Below, piece by piece: positions 16,135-25,156 of a stretch of DNA of 64,000 bases. This DNA is from Anaerolineae bacterium (lineage in GTDB: Bacteria; Chloroflexota; Anaerolineae; Aggregatilineales; UBA2796). Location: NCBI GenBank assembly GCA_019637615.1, contig JAHBVJ010000010.1:1-64000 (forward strand). The letters are read 5' to 3'. The translations under genes and the position numbers were made by a program. The notes beneath the pieces were generated by a model. It did no database searches. It worked only from the letters and a program-made list of their open reading frames with translations, and was not told the origin of the DNA. How positions within the stretch are numbered: the first letter of the stretch is position 1; each line of letters starts with the position of its first letter.

Positions 16135-17048
16135 GGCGATTCGAATAGTTGGAGTTGTCGCGGGAGTGTGTGCGGAGCAACGTGCATGTCTTTACCTAGC
16201 CGACTCATCAGCGCGGGCGACAGATAGAGGGATTCAAAGGTATGGGCACGGCGTCCTAACAGTGTCGCTTGCGAGGATCGTCCGGCCTCAAGTTCGATAT
16301 GAGCTAGATCCAACTCAGCGGGCAACCGTGCGCCGTAGATTTTGGCATCCGTGCGCCCATCGTAACTGACGATATAGGAAATGCCGCGTTCATTCAAGGT
16401 GTGGAGCGTCCGGGCAAAGCCTTCAAACGTGATGCTGGCTTGATAACGTGGATCGCGCGACTTACTCACCCCTTGATAGGGCGGATCAAGGTACACAATA
16501 TCGGATTGAACCGCCATGTCCAACACATCGCGATAATCGAGATTGTGCAGGGAAGTGCGATTTATGAGTAGGCGCGAGGCGTGCGCTATCTGATCGCGCA
16601 TCGTGTCTGGCTGTGCTCCTTTACGTCGGTTATCGGGACTCTGGTTGAATTCGCCTTGCGCATTGTAGCGCACCGAGGCTTTCACACAGCGCGCGAGCAA
16701 ATAGAGAAAATGATCGGGATGGTGCGTCCGATTGAATTCGGCGCGAATCGTATCGTAAAAGGCGCGTTCTTGCCCTTGCTGCTGAATCCATAGCGCACGA
16801 TATTGGGCGGCGATCTCGTCTGGATGGTCGATGATCGCCGCCCACAGCGCCATCAGAGCGCTATTCGCGTCATTGAGTACCACCGAAGCGACTTTCTTAT
16901 GATGCAGCCCGGCTAAGGCGACGGCGGCGGAACCGGCAAAAGGCTCAAGCAAACGGGTGGCATCATCGGGGAAGAATGTCAAAATTTGCGCTGCCAAATG
17001 GCGTTTACTTCCCTGATAGGGAATGGGATGTGCAACCTTCATAGCCAT
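16131..17048 (-). CDS. DNA adenine N6-methyltransferase (D12 class)
   Basis: 305 residues. Motif order is that of Dam-type alpha-class enzymes: PIPYQGSKRHLAAQI (motif X), LLEPFAGSAAVALAG (motif I, SAM), NDAN, and the catalytic DIVYLDPPYQG (motif IV, DPPY). The C-terminal GRRAHTFESLYLSPAL is shared by restriction-associated D12 enzymes. It precedes and overlaps the HNH nuclease gene, making a compact type II restriction-modification pair. An in-frame ATG two codons downstream is an alternative start. A TGTACAAT box about 35 bases upstream of the start may be its -10. Confidence 0.85.
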   Translation of the reverse strand: MAMKVAHPIPYQGSKRHLAAQILTFFPDDATRLLEPFAGSAAVALAGLHHKKVASVVLNDANSALMALWAAIIDHPDEIAAQYRALWIQQQGQERAFYDTIRAEFNRTHHPDHFLYLLARCVKASVRYNAQGEFNQSPDNRRKGAQPDTMRDQIAHASRLLINRTSLHNLDYRDVLDMAVQSDIVYLDPPYQGVSKSRDPRYQASITFEGFARTLHTLNERGISYIVSYDGRTDAKIYGARLPAELDLAHIELEAGRSSQATLLGRRAHTFESLYLSPALMSRLGKDMHVAPHTLPRQLQLFESP

Positions 17049-17199
17049 ACAATTCGTCTTCGCTGATGGTAGTTTTATTGTACACGATCACCTAGCCGCT
17101 CCACAGTCCGATCTCGGTTCGACTCGCCGCGTAAGTTGCGCTATAAACACCGTCCATTGTTGTGATTCTCGCCTAATTACCAACTTTGGATAACTTGCT

Positions 17200-17961
17200 A
17201 TGCCGATTCCTGATGCTTTTTATGCGCACAAGCCGCTCGTTATTGCCCATCGTGGAGCCAGCCACGACTCGCCTCAAAATACTTTGGTGGCCTTTGAACT
17301 CGCCAAGAAAATGGGCGCGGATGGCGTCGAACTGGATACCTCGCTGACCCGTGACGGCGTGCCCGTCGTGATCCACGATCTGACGCTGGAAGGCACGACG
17401 AACGGTCACGGCGCGGTCAATTCGTACACGCTCGACCTGATCAAGAAGCTGGATGCGGGCAGCTCGTTCGATGCGGCTTACGCGGGTGAGCGCATCCCGA
17501 CGCTGGATGAAGCGCTGGAAACCATCGGCAAAGACCTGATCGTGAACATCGAGCTGAAGGCCAATAGCTGGTACTCGGATGGACTGGAACAGGCCGTCCT
17601 GAACGTGATCCGCAAGCACAGCGCCAGCGGACGCGTGGTGATCTCTTCGTTCAACCCGTTCACGTTGCGTCGCTTCCGCCAGCGCGCGCCGGAAATCCCG
17701 ATTGGTTATTTGTATTCCACCGACGAGCCAGTTTATCTGCGCTATGGCTGGTTCATGGCAGGCTTGACGCACGAGGCACGCCATCCGCAAGCGACCATCA
17801 TCGATGGCGGCTTCATGTACTGGGCGCGGACACATGGCTTTCGCGTGCATACGTGGACGGTGGACGATCCGAACCGCATCCGCGAACTGCGCGATCTGGG
17901 CGTGGACGCGATCATCACGAATCGCCCTGACGTGGCGTTGACGGCGCTCGGCAGAACTTAA
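17200..17961 (+). CDS. Glycerophosphodiester phosphodiesterase
   Basis: 253 residues. The N-terminal AHRGASHDSPQNTLVAF, the metal-binding pair VELD in GADGVELDTSLTRDG, and the HDLTLEGTTNG histidine are the GDPD-family signature; the C-terminal strand VHTWTVDDPNRIREL closes the TIM barrel. It hydrolyses glycerophosphodiesters to glycerol-3-phosphate and an alcohol. No signal peptide, so a cytosolic UgpQ-like enzyme. A gap of about 130 bases to the TetR gene contains that gene's operator region. Confidence 0.88.
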   Translation: MPIPDAFYAHKPLVIAHRGASHDSPQNTLVAFELAKKMGADGVELDTSLTRDGVPVVIHDLTLEGTTNGHGAVNSYTLDLIKKLDAGSSFDAAYAGERIPTLDEALETIGKDLIVNIELKANSWYSDGLEQAVLNVIRKHSASGRVVISSFNPFTLRRFRQRAPEIPIGYLYSTDEPVYLRYGWFMAGLTHEARHPQATIIDGGFMYWARTHGFRVHTWTVDDPNRIRELRDLGVDAIITNRPDVALTALGRT

Positions 17962-17998
17962 GCGCCCGCATCTAGACAATTTCCTAACAAATTATAGT

Positions 17999-18063
17999 GT
18001 TCACAATAGTTGACGGTGTTCACAATTTATGCGATACTGTGAACATCGTTAACTATTGTGAAC
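17999..18063 (+). promoter_or_regulatory. Promoter with nested palindromic operator of the TetR gene
   Basis: TTGACG (18010-18015), a 17-base spacer and GATACT (18033-18038) form a good sigma-70-type promoter. It is embedded in two nested inverted repeats: an outer one with 17-bp arms at 17999-18015 and 18047-18063 (GTTCACAATAGTTgACG, one mismatch) and an inner GTTCACA (18018-18024) / TGTGAAC (18038-18044). The four GTTCACA half-sites covering both boxes strongly suggest autorepression by the adjacent TetR-type protein. Confidence 0.8.
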
Positions 18064-18089
18064 ATAGATAACAAAGATCGAGGCGAAGC

Positions 18090-18776
18090 ATGGTGACACG
18101 GCGCGAACGGCAGCGCGAAGCAACGCGCGAAGAGATCAAAACCATCGCCCTCAAGCAGATGGCACGCAAAGGCACGGCAGGGCTGTCACTGCGTGGCATT
18201 GCGGAGGAAATGGGGCTGACCGTGACCGCGCTGTACCGCTATTACGGCAGCCTCGATGACCTGATCACGGCGCTGATCATGGACGGGTTCGATGCGCAGG
18301 CGGATTCGCTGCAAGCCGCCGTTGATCGTAACTTGCGCAACGGCGCGGGTGCTCAACTGCTGGCGCTGATGCTGGATTATCGCGATTGGGCGCTGGCGAA
18401 CCCCGCCGTGTTCCAACTGCTGTACGGCAACCCGATCCCCGGCTATGAAGCGCCCGCTGAACTTACCGTGCCCAAGGCCAAACGCGGGATCGACATCGTG
18501 TTCAGCGTGTTGATGCCCGAATTTCAGGCGGGCACCCTGCGCTTGCCGCCCGAAGCCGATCCCAACGTGATCAAAGCGGCGCTGGCGGACTATCCGGGAC
18601 TCGATCCGGCGCTGCTGTACATCACTATCGAGGGGCGGCTGCGGATGCACGGGCTGGTCATGCTGGAACTGCACGGTCATCTCGAAGGCACAGTGATCGA
18701 TCCGGCGCGTTTCTACCGCCATGAGTGCGAATGCGTGATCAAAAGCGTCGGCCTTCCGCTCACCGAACCGCCCTGA
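18090..18776 (+). CDS. TetR-family transcriptional regulator
   Basis: 228 residues. N-terminal TetR HTH: REEIKTIALKQMARKGTAGLSLRGIAEEMGLTVTALYRYYGSLDDLI, then an all-helical ligand domain of the WHG/TetR_C_13 kind (LMLDYRDWALANPAVFQLLYGNPI). It most likely binds the nested GTTCACA palindromes directly upstream and represses its own promoter. The next gene in the same direction, an atypical SDR oxidoreductase 219 bases downstream, may be in its regulon. Shine-Dalgarno GAGGCGAAG. The ligand is unknown. Confidence 0.88.
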   Translation: MVTRRERQREATREEIKTIALKQMARKGTAGLSLRGIAEEMGLTVTALYRYYGSLDDLITALIMDGFDAQADSLQAAVDRNLRNGAGAQLLALMLDYRDWALANPAVFQLLYGNPIPGYEAPAELTVPKAKRGIDIVFSVLMPEFQAGTLRLPPEADPNVIKAALADYPGLDPALLYITIEGRLRMHGLVMLELHGHLEGTVIDPARFYRHECECVIKSVGLPLTEPP

Positions 18777-18995
18777 AGCAGCATCGCAGACTAACTAACC
18801 ACCTACACTGACAACCTATTTCAACCAGAATTCGCCAATTCACGGCGAGTCTCGCTTGGCGCTGCCTGTGATCGGCGGCGTCATCACAACGCCGCACGCC
18901 ACATGCGCGGGGATGGCGCAGTCTTGCCCGATCATCGGTCGGGCGCAGCACGCACTTTATCAAACTGGCATTCAGTCATCTCTAGGAGAGCTATC

Positions 18996-19961
18996 ATGAA
19001 CACGACATCTTCCGATCTACACGTCATCCTTGGCACTGGCCCGATGGGCACCGGCGTCGCCCGCGAATTGATCCGGCGCGGCAACAAGCATATTCGCATG
19101 GTCAATCGCAGCGGCAACGCGCCGCTCGATCTGGCTGGCGGCGGTGATAACGTCGAAGTGGTCAAAGGCGACGTGTACAATGCTGCGAGCGTGCGGACGC
19201 TGACCAAAGGCGCACTGGTCGTGTATCAATGCGCACAGCCCGCGTATTCGGAATGGACGACCAAATTCCCGCCGATGCAAGCCGCTATCGTGGAGGGCGT
19301 CGCCGCCAACAATGCCAAGCTGATCGTGACCGAGAATTTGTACATGTACGGCGAAGTCGATGGGCCGATTCATGAGGGCTTGCCCTACGCGGCGCATACC
19401 AAGAAGGGAAAAATCCGCGCTCAGCTATCACAGGCACTGCTAGATGCCTTCAAACAGGGCAAACTGCGTGTCGCTATCGCACGCGGATCGGACTTCTTCG
19501 GCCCCAATGACGCCGTATCGGGCGATCTGACCTACCGTCCGGCGCTGGCGGGCAAAACAGTCAACGCCATCGGCAAGCTGGATATGCCGCACACATACAC
19601 CTTCACCGAAGATTTCGCCAAAACGCTGGTGATCCTCGGTGAGCGCGACGAAGCACTCGGTCAGGCGTGGCACAGTCCCAACGCGCCGACCGTCACCACG
19701 CGCGAGTATCTCGCCCTGATCTTCAAGGCCGCCGGAACGCCGTTCAAAGCCAGCGCCGCCAACAAGCTGATGCTGCAAGCGCTTGGCCTGTTCGTCCCCA
19801 ATGTGCGCGAGGTCGTGGAAATGTACTACGAATTTGCCAAGCCGTTCGTGGTCGATCACAGCAAGTTCGTCAAGGCGTTTGGTAACCACGCGACGCCGCT
19901 GGAAGAAGCCGTCGCCAGAACCGTCGCATGGTTCCGCCAGCATCCACAGACGGCACATTAA
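18996..19961 (+). CDS. NAD-dependent epimerase/dehydratase (atypical SDR)
   Basis: 321 residues. The Rossmann motif is ILGTGPMGTGVARELIRRG (GxGxxGxxV variant), with the second strand MVNRSG. Mid-region TENLYMYGEVDGPIHEGLPYAA replaces the classical YxxxK motif with a Tyr-rich segment, as in atypical extended SDRs of the NmrA/UDP-sugar type. The C-terminal part carries FTEDFAKTLVILGE, a typical epimerase block. The start at 18996 follows TAGGAGAG; the longer frame runs through non-coding DNA. It lies behind the TetR gene. The substrate is unknown. Confidence 0.78.
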   Translation: MNTTSSDLHVILGTGPMGTGVARELIRRGNKHIRMVNRSGNAPLDLAGGGDNVEVVKGDVYNAASVRTLTKGALVVYQCAQPAYSEWTTKFPPMQAAIVEGVAANNAKLIVTENLYMYGEVDGPIHEGLPYAAHTKKGKIRAQLSQALLDAFKQGKLRVAIARGSDFFGPNDAVSGDLTYRPALAGKTVNAIGKLDMPHTYTFTEDFAKTLVILGERDEALGQAWHSPNAPTVTTREYLALIFKAAGTPFKASAANKLMLQALGLFVPNVREVVEMYYEFAKPFVVDHSKFVKAFGNHATPLEEAVARTVAWFRQHPQTAH

Positions 19962-20093
19962 GATATTCTCAGCAAATCGTAATGAATTGATGATACGTTA
20001 GCGTAACCTCTCCAAAAATGTGGTGTTATTATGGGCGACGTTCACAGGAACTAATCGTTCCAGCATTAACGCGAAACAACCAAGAGGTTACGC

Positions 20094-20744
20094 ATGGATC
20101 AAAGCATTCTGCTCCCGCTTTTCACTTTCCTCGTATGTTATGTCATTGGTTCGATGCCCACCGCGTACCTGATCGGGCGCATCAACAGGATCAACATCTT
20201 CCAGATCGGCAGCGGCAACATGGGCGCGGCGAATGCTATTCGCGCGATGGGAATGAAGTGGGGCGTCCTCGTGTGGATCATCGATACCCTCAAGGGCGTG
20301 TTAGCAGTGGCCTTAGCGTGGAACCTCCCCGGCGCTCCGTTGAGCAACGGCGTGATCGGCGCGATTGCCGTCGTGATCGGGCATAACTGGTCGTTCATCG
20401 CGGCGTTGATCACGGGCAAAATTCGCGGCGGCAAGGGCGCGGCAACAGCGGGCGGCACATGGCTAATCCTGATGGCTCCGTGGTGGCAGATCATTGTGAT
20501 TACGCTGTCGCTGTGGGGCGCGATTGTGCTGCTCACGCGGTACGTTTCGCTGGCGGTGCTGGTTTCCGTCGGGATCGGCACGATCTGGGTGATGGTCTTG
20601 ATTTCGCAAGGCTCGATGGGCATTCCGAGCTTTTACGCCTTCTACATCCTGATCGTCGGCTCGATGATTTTCTACCGTCACCGCGAAAATATTAAGAGCC
20701 TCTTGGCGGGACGCGAACGCCGCTTGGGTGAACGCGCTCACTAA
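20094..20744 (+). CDS. plsY: Acyl-phosphate:glycerol-3-phosphate acyltransferase PlsY
   Basis: 216 residues, polytopic. Contains the three PlsY motifs: GSMPTAYLIGR (residues about 19-29), GSGNMGAANAIRAMG (about 39-53) and GHNWSFIAALITGKIRGGKGAATAGG (about 98-123). The enzyme transfers an acyl group from acyl-phosphate to glycerol-3-phosphate, the first step of phospholipid synthesis, at the cytoplasmic face. Partner PlsX is not in the window. The GDPD gene 2 kb upstream also feeds glycerol-3-phosphate, but the intervening regulator makes a common operon unlikely. Confidence 0.9.
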   Translation: MDQSILLPLFTFLVCYVIGSMPTAYLIGRINRINIFQIGSGNMGAANAIRAMGMKWGVLVWIIDTLKGVLAVALAWNLPGAPLSNGVIGAIAVVIGHNWSFIAALITGKIRGGKGAATAGGTWLILMAPWWQIIVITLSLWGAIVLLTRYVSLAVLVSVGIGTIWVMVLISQGSMGIPSFYAFYILIVGSMIFYRHRENIKSLLAGRERRLGERAH

Positions 20745-20846
20745 GCGGCGCTGTGCCTATCTCCCACATCGGAATATAATGCTGTGAACGCATCGGAAGG
20801 GCGGGTCGTTGACTCGCCCTCCGCATGTCACCTGTACGCGATCAGG

Positions 20847-21413
20847 ATGAAGCAGCCCACGATGATTCACACACTCCAGCAGCGACTCGGCTTATCTGCA
20901 TTGTGTTGTCTGCTCGTCCTCACGGCGTGCAGCACCCCGCCGCCGACGCCTACGCCGCGCCCAACGCTGACCGCTACCGCGATCCCGACCAGCATCAACC
21001 GTGAACTGCCGCCGACATGGACGCCGACCTTCACCTTTACGCCGCGCCCTACCCGCACACCGCTGCCAACGCCTACCATCGTGCCGACCTTCACCAGCGC
21101 CGAACTGTGCCAGTTCTTCGCCATCGTGACGCCCGCATCCGGCGTGACGGCGGATTTCAATGCGGTGGTGACGTTCTCGTGGAAAGGTGTGCCCAAAGGC
21201 CGGACGATGCAGCTTTCCCTGCTGCGCCAGAACGCGCAGGGCGGGATCAAGCTCGATGTGCCGTTTGATGGCGGTGCTGTGTTCCCGATCTCGCTGAAAC
21301 TGCTGCCGGGTTCGGGCACCTACGAATGGCGCGCGGTGGTGATCGATCCGCTGTACGGGGAAATCTGCGAGACTAAAGGCATCCTCGTCCGCGCCCGCCC
21401 CGACTGGTTCTGA
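20847..21413 (+). CDS. Lipoprotein with Pro/Thr-rich linker
   Basis: 188 residues. Signal peptide with lipobox LLVLTAC, so lipid-anchored. A linker of PTPTPRPTLTATAIPT type spans about 60 residues, then a compact beta-sandwich (ELCQFFAIVTPASGVTADFNAVVTFSWKG to EWRAVVIDPLYGEICETKG). A TATAAT box at 20775-20780 lies too close to the GTG at 20784 for that to be the start, so I use the ATG at 20847 (20862 is also possible). Function unknown; probably a surface sensor or binding domain. Confidence 0.7.
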   Translation: MKQPTMIHTLQQRLGLSALCCLLVLTACSTPPPTPTPRPTLTATAIPTSINRELPPTWTPTFTFTPRPTRTPLPTPTIVPTFTSAELCQFFAIVTPASGVTADFNAVVTFSWKGVPKGRTMQLSLLRQNAQGGIKLDVPFDGGAVFPISLKLLPGSGTYEWRAVVIDPLYGEICETKGILVRARPDWF

Positions 21414-21765
21414 GTGACGGCGGCACTCAATGCTACAATGGTAAACACGCCGACTATAGAGAAATTTCGGGTTCAATGATCACTCAGCAATGGTCACAGA
21501 GCGCCGGAACAGTCATCCACCGGAATTATCCGTGCGACCGTCAGAGTACCTGCACACAAGCTAACCCCTGATCCGCGCTCGCCGCCTATGCTTGCTTGAG
21601 CATCGATCCTCATTTCCCCGCTTGATATTCGCTCAACTACACAACACTGCTCCTCGTCGGTTGTTTAGAGTTTTTTGCGGGTAGGTTCCTAAAATGAGAT
21701 GTCAATAGCATTAGCATTATCAAGTGTGCTTTCTTAGCCTAACATACGGGCACCTAGAGGAAATC
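21414..21765. other. Intergenic region
   Basis: About 350 bases without a supported gene, terminator or repeat. CTACAATGG at about 21432 resembles the TACAAT -10 boxes used elsewhere in the window but has no convincing -35. Nothing else recognised. Confidence 0.4.
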
Positions 21766-21990
21766 ATGTTGCATGACGAATTTACGGAACATCTGCACGT
21801 CGTCTACATCATCGTGGGATCGATGATATTGTCTGCGCTGCTGGCTGGCGTCGTGGACTTGCGGCAAGGCATCCGACTGACGACTGAAATAGCCGCGAAT
21901 TTTTTGCTGTATTGGGTCGTGATGCTCGGTCTGTATTTGTTGTTCCGGCTGTTCAATCTATTTCTACAGGCCGTGCGAGGCGATTTTTAA
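21766..21990 (+). CDS. Small two-helix membrane protein
   Basis: 74 residues: a short acidic/His-rich start (MLHDEFTEHLH), one membrane segment VVYIIVGSMILSALLAGVVDL, a charged turn, and a second segment FLLYWVVMLGLYLLFRLFNLFL ending in a basic tail. The start at 21766 is chosen for AGAGGAA 6 bases upstream. No family recognised. It stands alone between a lipoprotein gene and an APH-type kinase gene. Confidence 0.5.
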   Translation: MLHDEFTEHLHVVYIIVGSMILSALLAGVVDLRQGIRLTTEIAANFLLYWVVMLGLYLLFRLFNLFLQAVRGDF

Positions 21991-22193
21991 CCTCTGGCGT
22001 TGAACGAACTAATGCGAGAAAACCTTAAATTGCTGAGGAGCGAGTCCTGAGGAGACTACGTTTTCTCGGAGAATGGACAGCGAGAGCCTTGTATAATAGG
22101 CGATAGGTAGACGGTGCGCCTCGGTATCACGCATCAATCCGCTGCTCGGATCAGCCACATCACTACTATTTCACTGAAGTAGGCAAGGCAAAC

Positions 22194-23144
22194 TTGAAAA
22201 AGGACGTTGATTTTACAGAAGTGCGCCAGATATGCGCTGAACATCAGATTACCATCAAGGATTTACAGTCGATTACTGGGAGTTTTGGCAAGCGGATTTA
22301 TTTCATCAACCAAGAATTCCTCTTACGCGTGTCAGAAACACCCATGACGCTTGAACTGGAGAAATTCAGACGGGTTGCCACGCTAGACTTCGTACCAAAA
22401 ATCATCCACATGGGTACGCTCCAGCAGAAAGACGAGCCAACTTACTATATCCTTTTGACCTTATTGCCCGGTGATGATTTTGTAAACGTCTATCCAGCGA
22501 CCACGACAGCACAACAAAAACAGCTGGGTAAAGAGGTCGCAAGATTTTTGGATAACTTGCAGGCGTTTGCCGGCACTTCCTACGACATTGGCCTCTATGT
22601 GCCGATGCTTCCTCACTTTTCCGGGACTTGGCGTGATGGTCATCAAAAATACTGGGAACTGTTTGCGCAAGAAGCCGCAAAGTTACCCCTGAAGCCGGAC
22701 AGCATCCAGATTTTCGAACGCGCATATCAATTTCTGCAAACATCCAGTGCCGCGTTAGATTTTCAAACTGGTCCTAAACTGCTGCACAACGATTTTCACC
22801 CCAAAAACATCTTGCTGGATCAAGGGAAGTTTTCAGGCGTGATCGATTGGGAATGCTCGCAGTTTGGCGAAGCAGATTTCGAATTGTGCCATCTCATCCA
22901 CTGGTGCGTATATCCACCCGAACCCGACATCGATTTCAGAACGTTTCTGAGAGCCTTCTTCGATGCCTCGCCCCGCTGCGCCCGCGTTCCTGATCTTGCA
23001 CTGCGCTTAACCATCTATCAAATTGAACATGAGTTGCAGCAGATTATCTGGAATGCGAGCGGCGCTGAGTCGTGGAGAGTTCCGCGTCTTGTCCGTTGGA
23101 TGGATGGGGGTGTGGATGACTTGCTCAGAGAAATAGCGACCTAA
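22194..23144 (+). CDS. Aminoglycoside phosphotransferase (APH) family kinase
   Basis: 316 residues of APH/choline-kinase fold. The catalytic loop LLHNDFHPKNILLD and the metal-binding GVIDWECSQFGEADFELCH are in the expected C-terminal lobe, and the N-lobe has a glycine-containing ITGSFGKRIYFINQEFLLRV. The start is TTG at 22194 (AAGG upstream). TATAAT at 22092-22097 may be the -10, implying a leader of about 90 bases. Substrates of such orphan kinases range from aminoglycosides to sugars and choline; no resistance claim can be made. Codon use is more AT-rich than its neighbours, which hints at acquisition. Confidence 0.78.
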   Translation: MKKDVDFTEVRQICAEHQITIKDLQSITGSFGKRIYFINQEFLLRVSETPMTLELEKFRRVATLDFVPKIIHMGTLQQKDEPTYYILLTLLPGDDFVNVYPATTTAQQKQLGKEVARFLDNLQAFAGTSYDIGLYVPMLPHFSGTWRDGHQKYWELFAQEAAKLPLKPDSIQIFERAYQFLQTSSAALDFQTGPKLLHNDFHPKNILLDQGKFSGVIDWECSQFGEADFELCHLIHWCVYPPEPDIDFRTFLRAFFDASPRCARVPDLALRLTIYQIEHELQQIIWNASGAESWRVPRLVRWMDGGVDDLLREIAT

Positions 23145-23242
23145 TCCCGCCTCAGATCAGCATCGGGTTAGCTCCACCACGTCGGACAGAGCCAACCACA
23201 TTATTCACTTTTCCCTAAAAGTAGTAGCCGCGCTGACGTCCG

Positions 23243-23463
23243 TCAAAAACGACCACTTCTCATGCAGCAGTTCTTGAAAACGCCTCGCGGAACCGCACGG
23301 ACATGGATCGTTGCGCCCGAGTTTTTCGAGCAACTCTTTGTCAGCATGGACGACGCGATCACCGCGTTTCACCTGCCGCTCGGACGGATAGCCTTTGCGC
23401 CGCTTGCTGGACGGCTCAAAAGCTCACCATGTCACCGAATTCGTCAACGTCTGTGTATTTCAT
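23243..23463 (-). pseudogene. SEC-C zinc-motif protein, broken by two frameshifts
   Basis: Reading the minus strand from ATG at 23463 (GAGGAT Shine-Dalgarno) gives [15 protein letters not shown] and a TGA. Dropping one T from the T4 run at 23418-23421 continues into [41 protein letters not shown]. Dropping one T from a second T4 run at 23277-23280 gives [11 protein letters not shown] and a stop at 23243. The joined 72-residue product ends with a complete SEC-C motif (CPC-x8-CC), as in SecA tails and small stand-alone SEC-C proteins. Two identical single-base expansions in T-runs mean a pseudogene, homopolymer errors in the assembly, or +1 recoding. Confidence 0.75.
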
Positions 23464-23689
23464 GATAATCCTCACTTTACTAAGTTAACGATGGGCACCA
23501 TCTTACTATAAAAGCTGTTAATAGGTCAATAAGGATCAACGCCGCATTCTTCTCACGCAAGTTCCCCATTTCACAATCGCTGCTGATTCAGTCTACAATC
23601 TCTGAGGTAGATACGACCATGCTGATCGCCGCCACGGGGAACACGCATCGCATTCGCATCTACTCAGCACTCAGCACTTGAAAGGCGAC

Positions 23690-25156
23690 ATGATGGGACA
23701 ACGCGTGGTAGTGATCGGGGCGGGCGTCGGCGGACTGGCGACGGCGGCGCTGCTTGCTAGAGACGGCGACGAGGTGACGGTCATCGAGAAGAACGAGCAA
23801 GCGGGCGGACGCGCGAGTATGCTAGAACGCGATGGTTTCCGCTTCGACATGGGGCCGTCGTGGTACCTGATGCCGGACGTGTTCGAGCGGTTCTTCCAGC
23901 AGATGGGCACGACCACCGCCGATCATCTGAAGCTGCGCCGCCTGAGTCCGCACTACCGCTTATTTTTCGCGGATGGCACGCACGTAGACATCACGGGCGA
24001 TCTGGCACGCGATAAGCTGTTATTCGAGCAGCTTGAACCGGGTTCGGCGGCACGCTTCGAGCAGTATCTCGCGGAGGCCAAGCAGAAATATGACGTTTCG
24101 CTACGCTCGATCCTGTACCGCAACCTCTCGTGGCGCGATTTTTCCGATCCTGAGTTGCAGGCGCAAGGCCGCAACCTGCACGTTTTCGAGTCGATGGAAC
24201 ACTACGTGCGGCGGTTCTTCCGCGCCGAAAAGATGCATCAGATTTTGCAGCACACCTTATTGTTCCTCGGTGGCACGCCGCAGACTACGCCCGCGCTGTA
24301 CAGCCTGATGACGCATGTCGATTTCGGCCTCGGCGTCTGGTATCCCGACGGCGGCATTTACGAAGTCATCAACGCGCTGGTGCGGATCGGTCAGCAGCAC
24401 GGCGTCCGCTACCTCTATAACGCGCCCGTCACGCAGATCGAAGTCACTAGCGGGCGTGTGACCGCCGTCCACAGCGGCGCTCAGCGCCTCCCCGCCGATG
24501 TGGTCGTCTCCAACGCGGATTATCACCACACGGAAACCCTGCTCTCTGATCAGCGGCAGCGGCAGTTTGGCGATTTCTACTGGCGGCGTCGCTCGCTCGC
24601 GCCCTCGGCCTTCATCCTGTATCTCGGCGTCAAGGGGACACTGCCCACGCTGGCGCATCATAATCTGCTGTTCAGCAAGGAATGGGACACGCATTTCCGC
24701 CAGTTGGTCAAGCATCCCGTGTGGCCCATGCAGCCATCGCTGTATTTGTGCGTGCCGAGCAAAACCGATCCCACCGTCGCGCCGCCCGATCACGAGAATG
24801 TGTTCATCCTCGTGCCCGTCGCGTCCGGCCTGTACGAAACCGACCAGTCACGCGCCGAATATGCCGATCACATCCTGCATTACATCGAAACGCAGCTCAA
24901 CATCGGCATCCGGCACCGCATCGTTACGCAGCAGATTTTTTCGGTCAGCGATTTCGCCAGCCGCTACAACAGCTATCAAGGTTCGGCGCTTGGGCTGGCG
25001 CATACCGTGTGGCAGTCCTCGATCTTCCGCCCGCCGAACCGCAGTAAGCGCGTCCCGAATCTGTATTTCGTGGGCGCGAACACCACGCCGGGGATCGGGG
25101 TGCCGATGTGCTTGATCTCGGCGCAGGTGGTGCGGGATCGGCTGCGGGCTACATGA
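23690..25156 (+). CDS. Phytoene desaturase-type carotenoid oxidoreductase (CrtI family)
   Basis: 488 residues. N-terminal FAD motif VVVIGAGVGGLATAALLARDG, then VIEKNEQAGGRASMLERDGFRFDMGPSWYL, and the C-terminal CrtI signature YFVGANTTPGIGVPMCLISAQV. These enzymes desaturate phytoene or related C30/C40 precursors. The start at 23690 (ATGATG) has AAAGGCG upstream. The gene converges with a UbiA prenyltransferase gene with an 8-base overlap. Phytoene synthase is not in the window, so the exact substrate (C40 or C30) is open. Confidence 0.85.
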   Translation: MMGQRVVVIGAGVGGLATAALLARDGDEVTVIEKNEQAGGRASMLERDGFRFDMGPSWYLMPDVFERFFQQMGTTTADHLKLRRLSPHYRLFFADGTHVDITGDLARDKLLFEQLEPGSAARFEQYLAEAKQKYDVSLRSILYRNLSWRDFSDPELQAQGRNLHVFESMEHYVRRFFRAEKMHQILQHTLLFLGGTPQTTPALYSLMTHVDFGLGVWYPDGGIYEVINALVRIGQQHGVRYLYNAPVTQIEVTSGRVTAVHSGAQRLPADVVVSNADYHHTETLLSDQRQRQFGDFYWRRRSLAPSAFILYLGVKGTLPTLAHHNLLFSKEWDTHFRQLVKHPVWPMQPSLYLCVPSKTDPTVAPPDHENVFILVPVASGLYETDQSRAEYADHILHYIETQLNIGIRHRIVTQQIFSVSDFASRYNSYQGSALGLAHTVWQSSIFRPPNRSKRVPNLYFVGANTTPGIGVPMCLISAQVVRDRLRAT

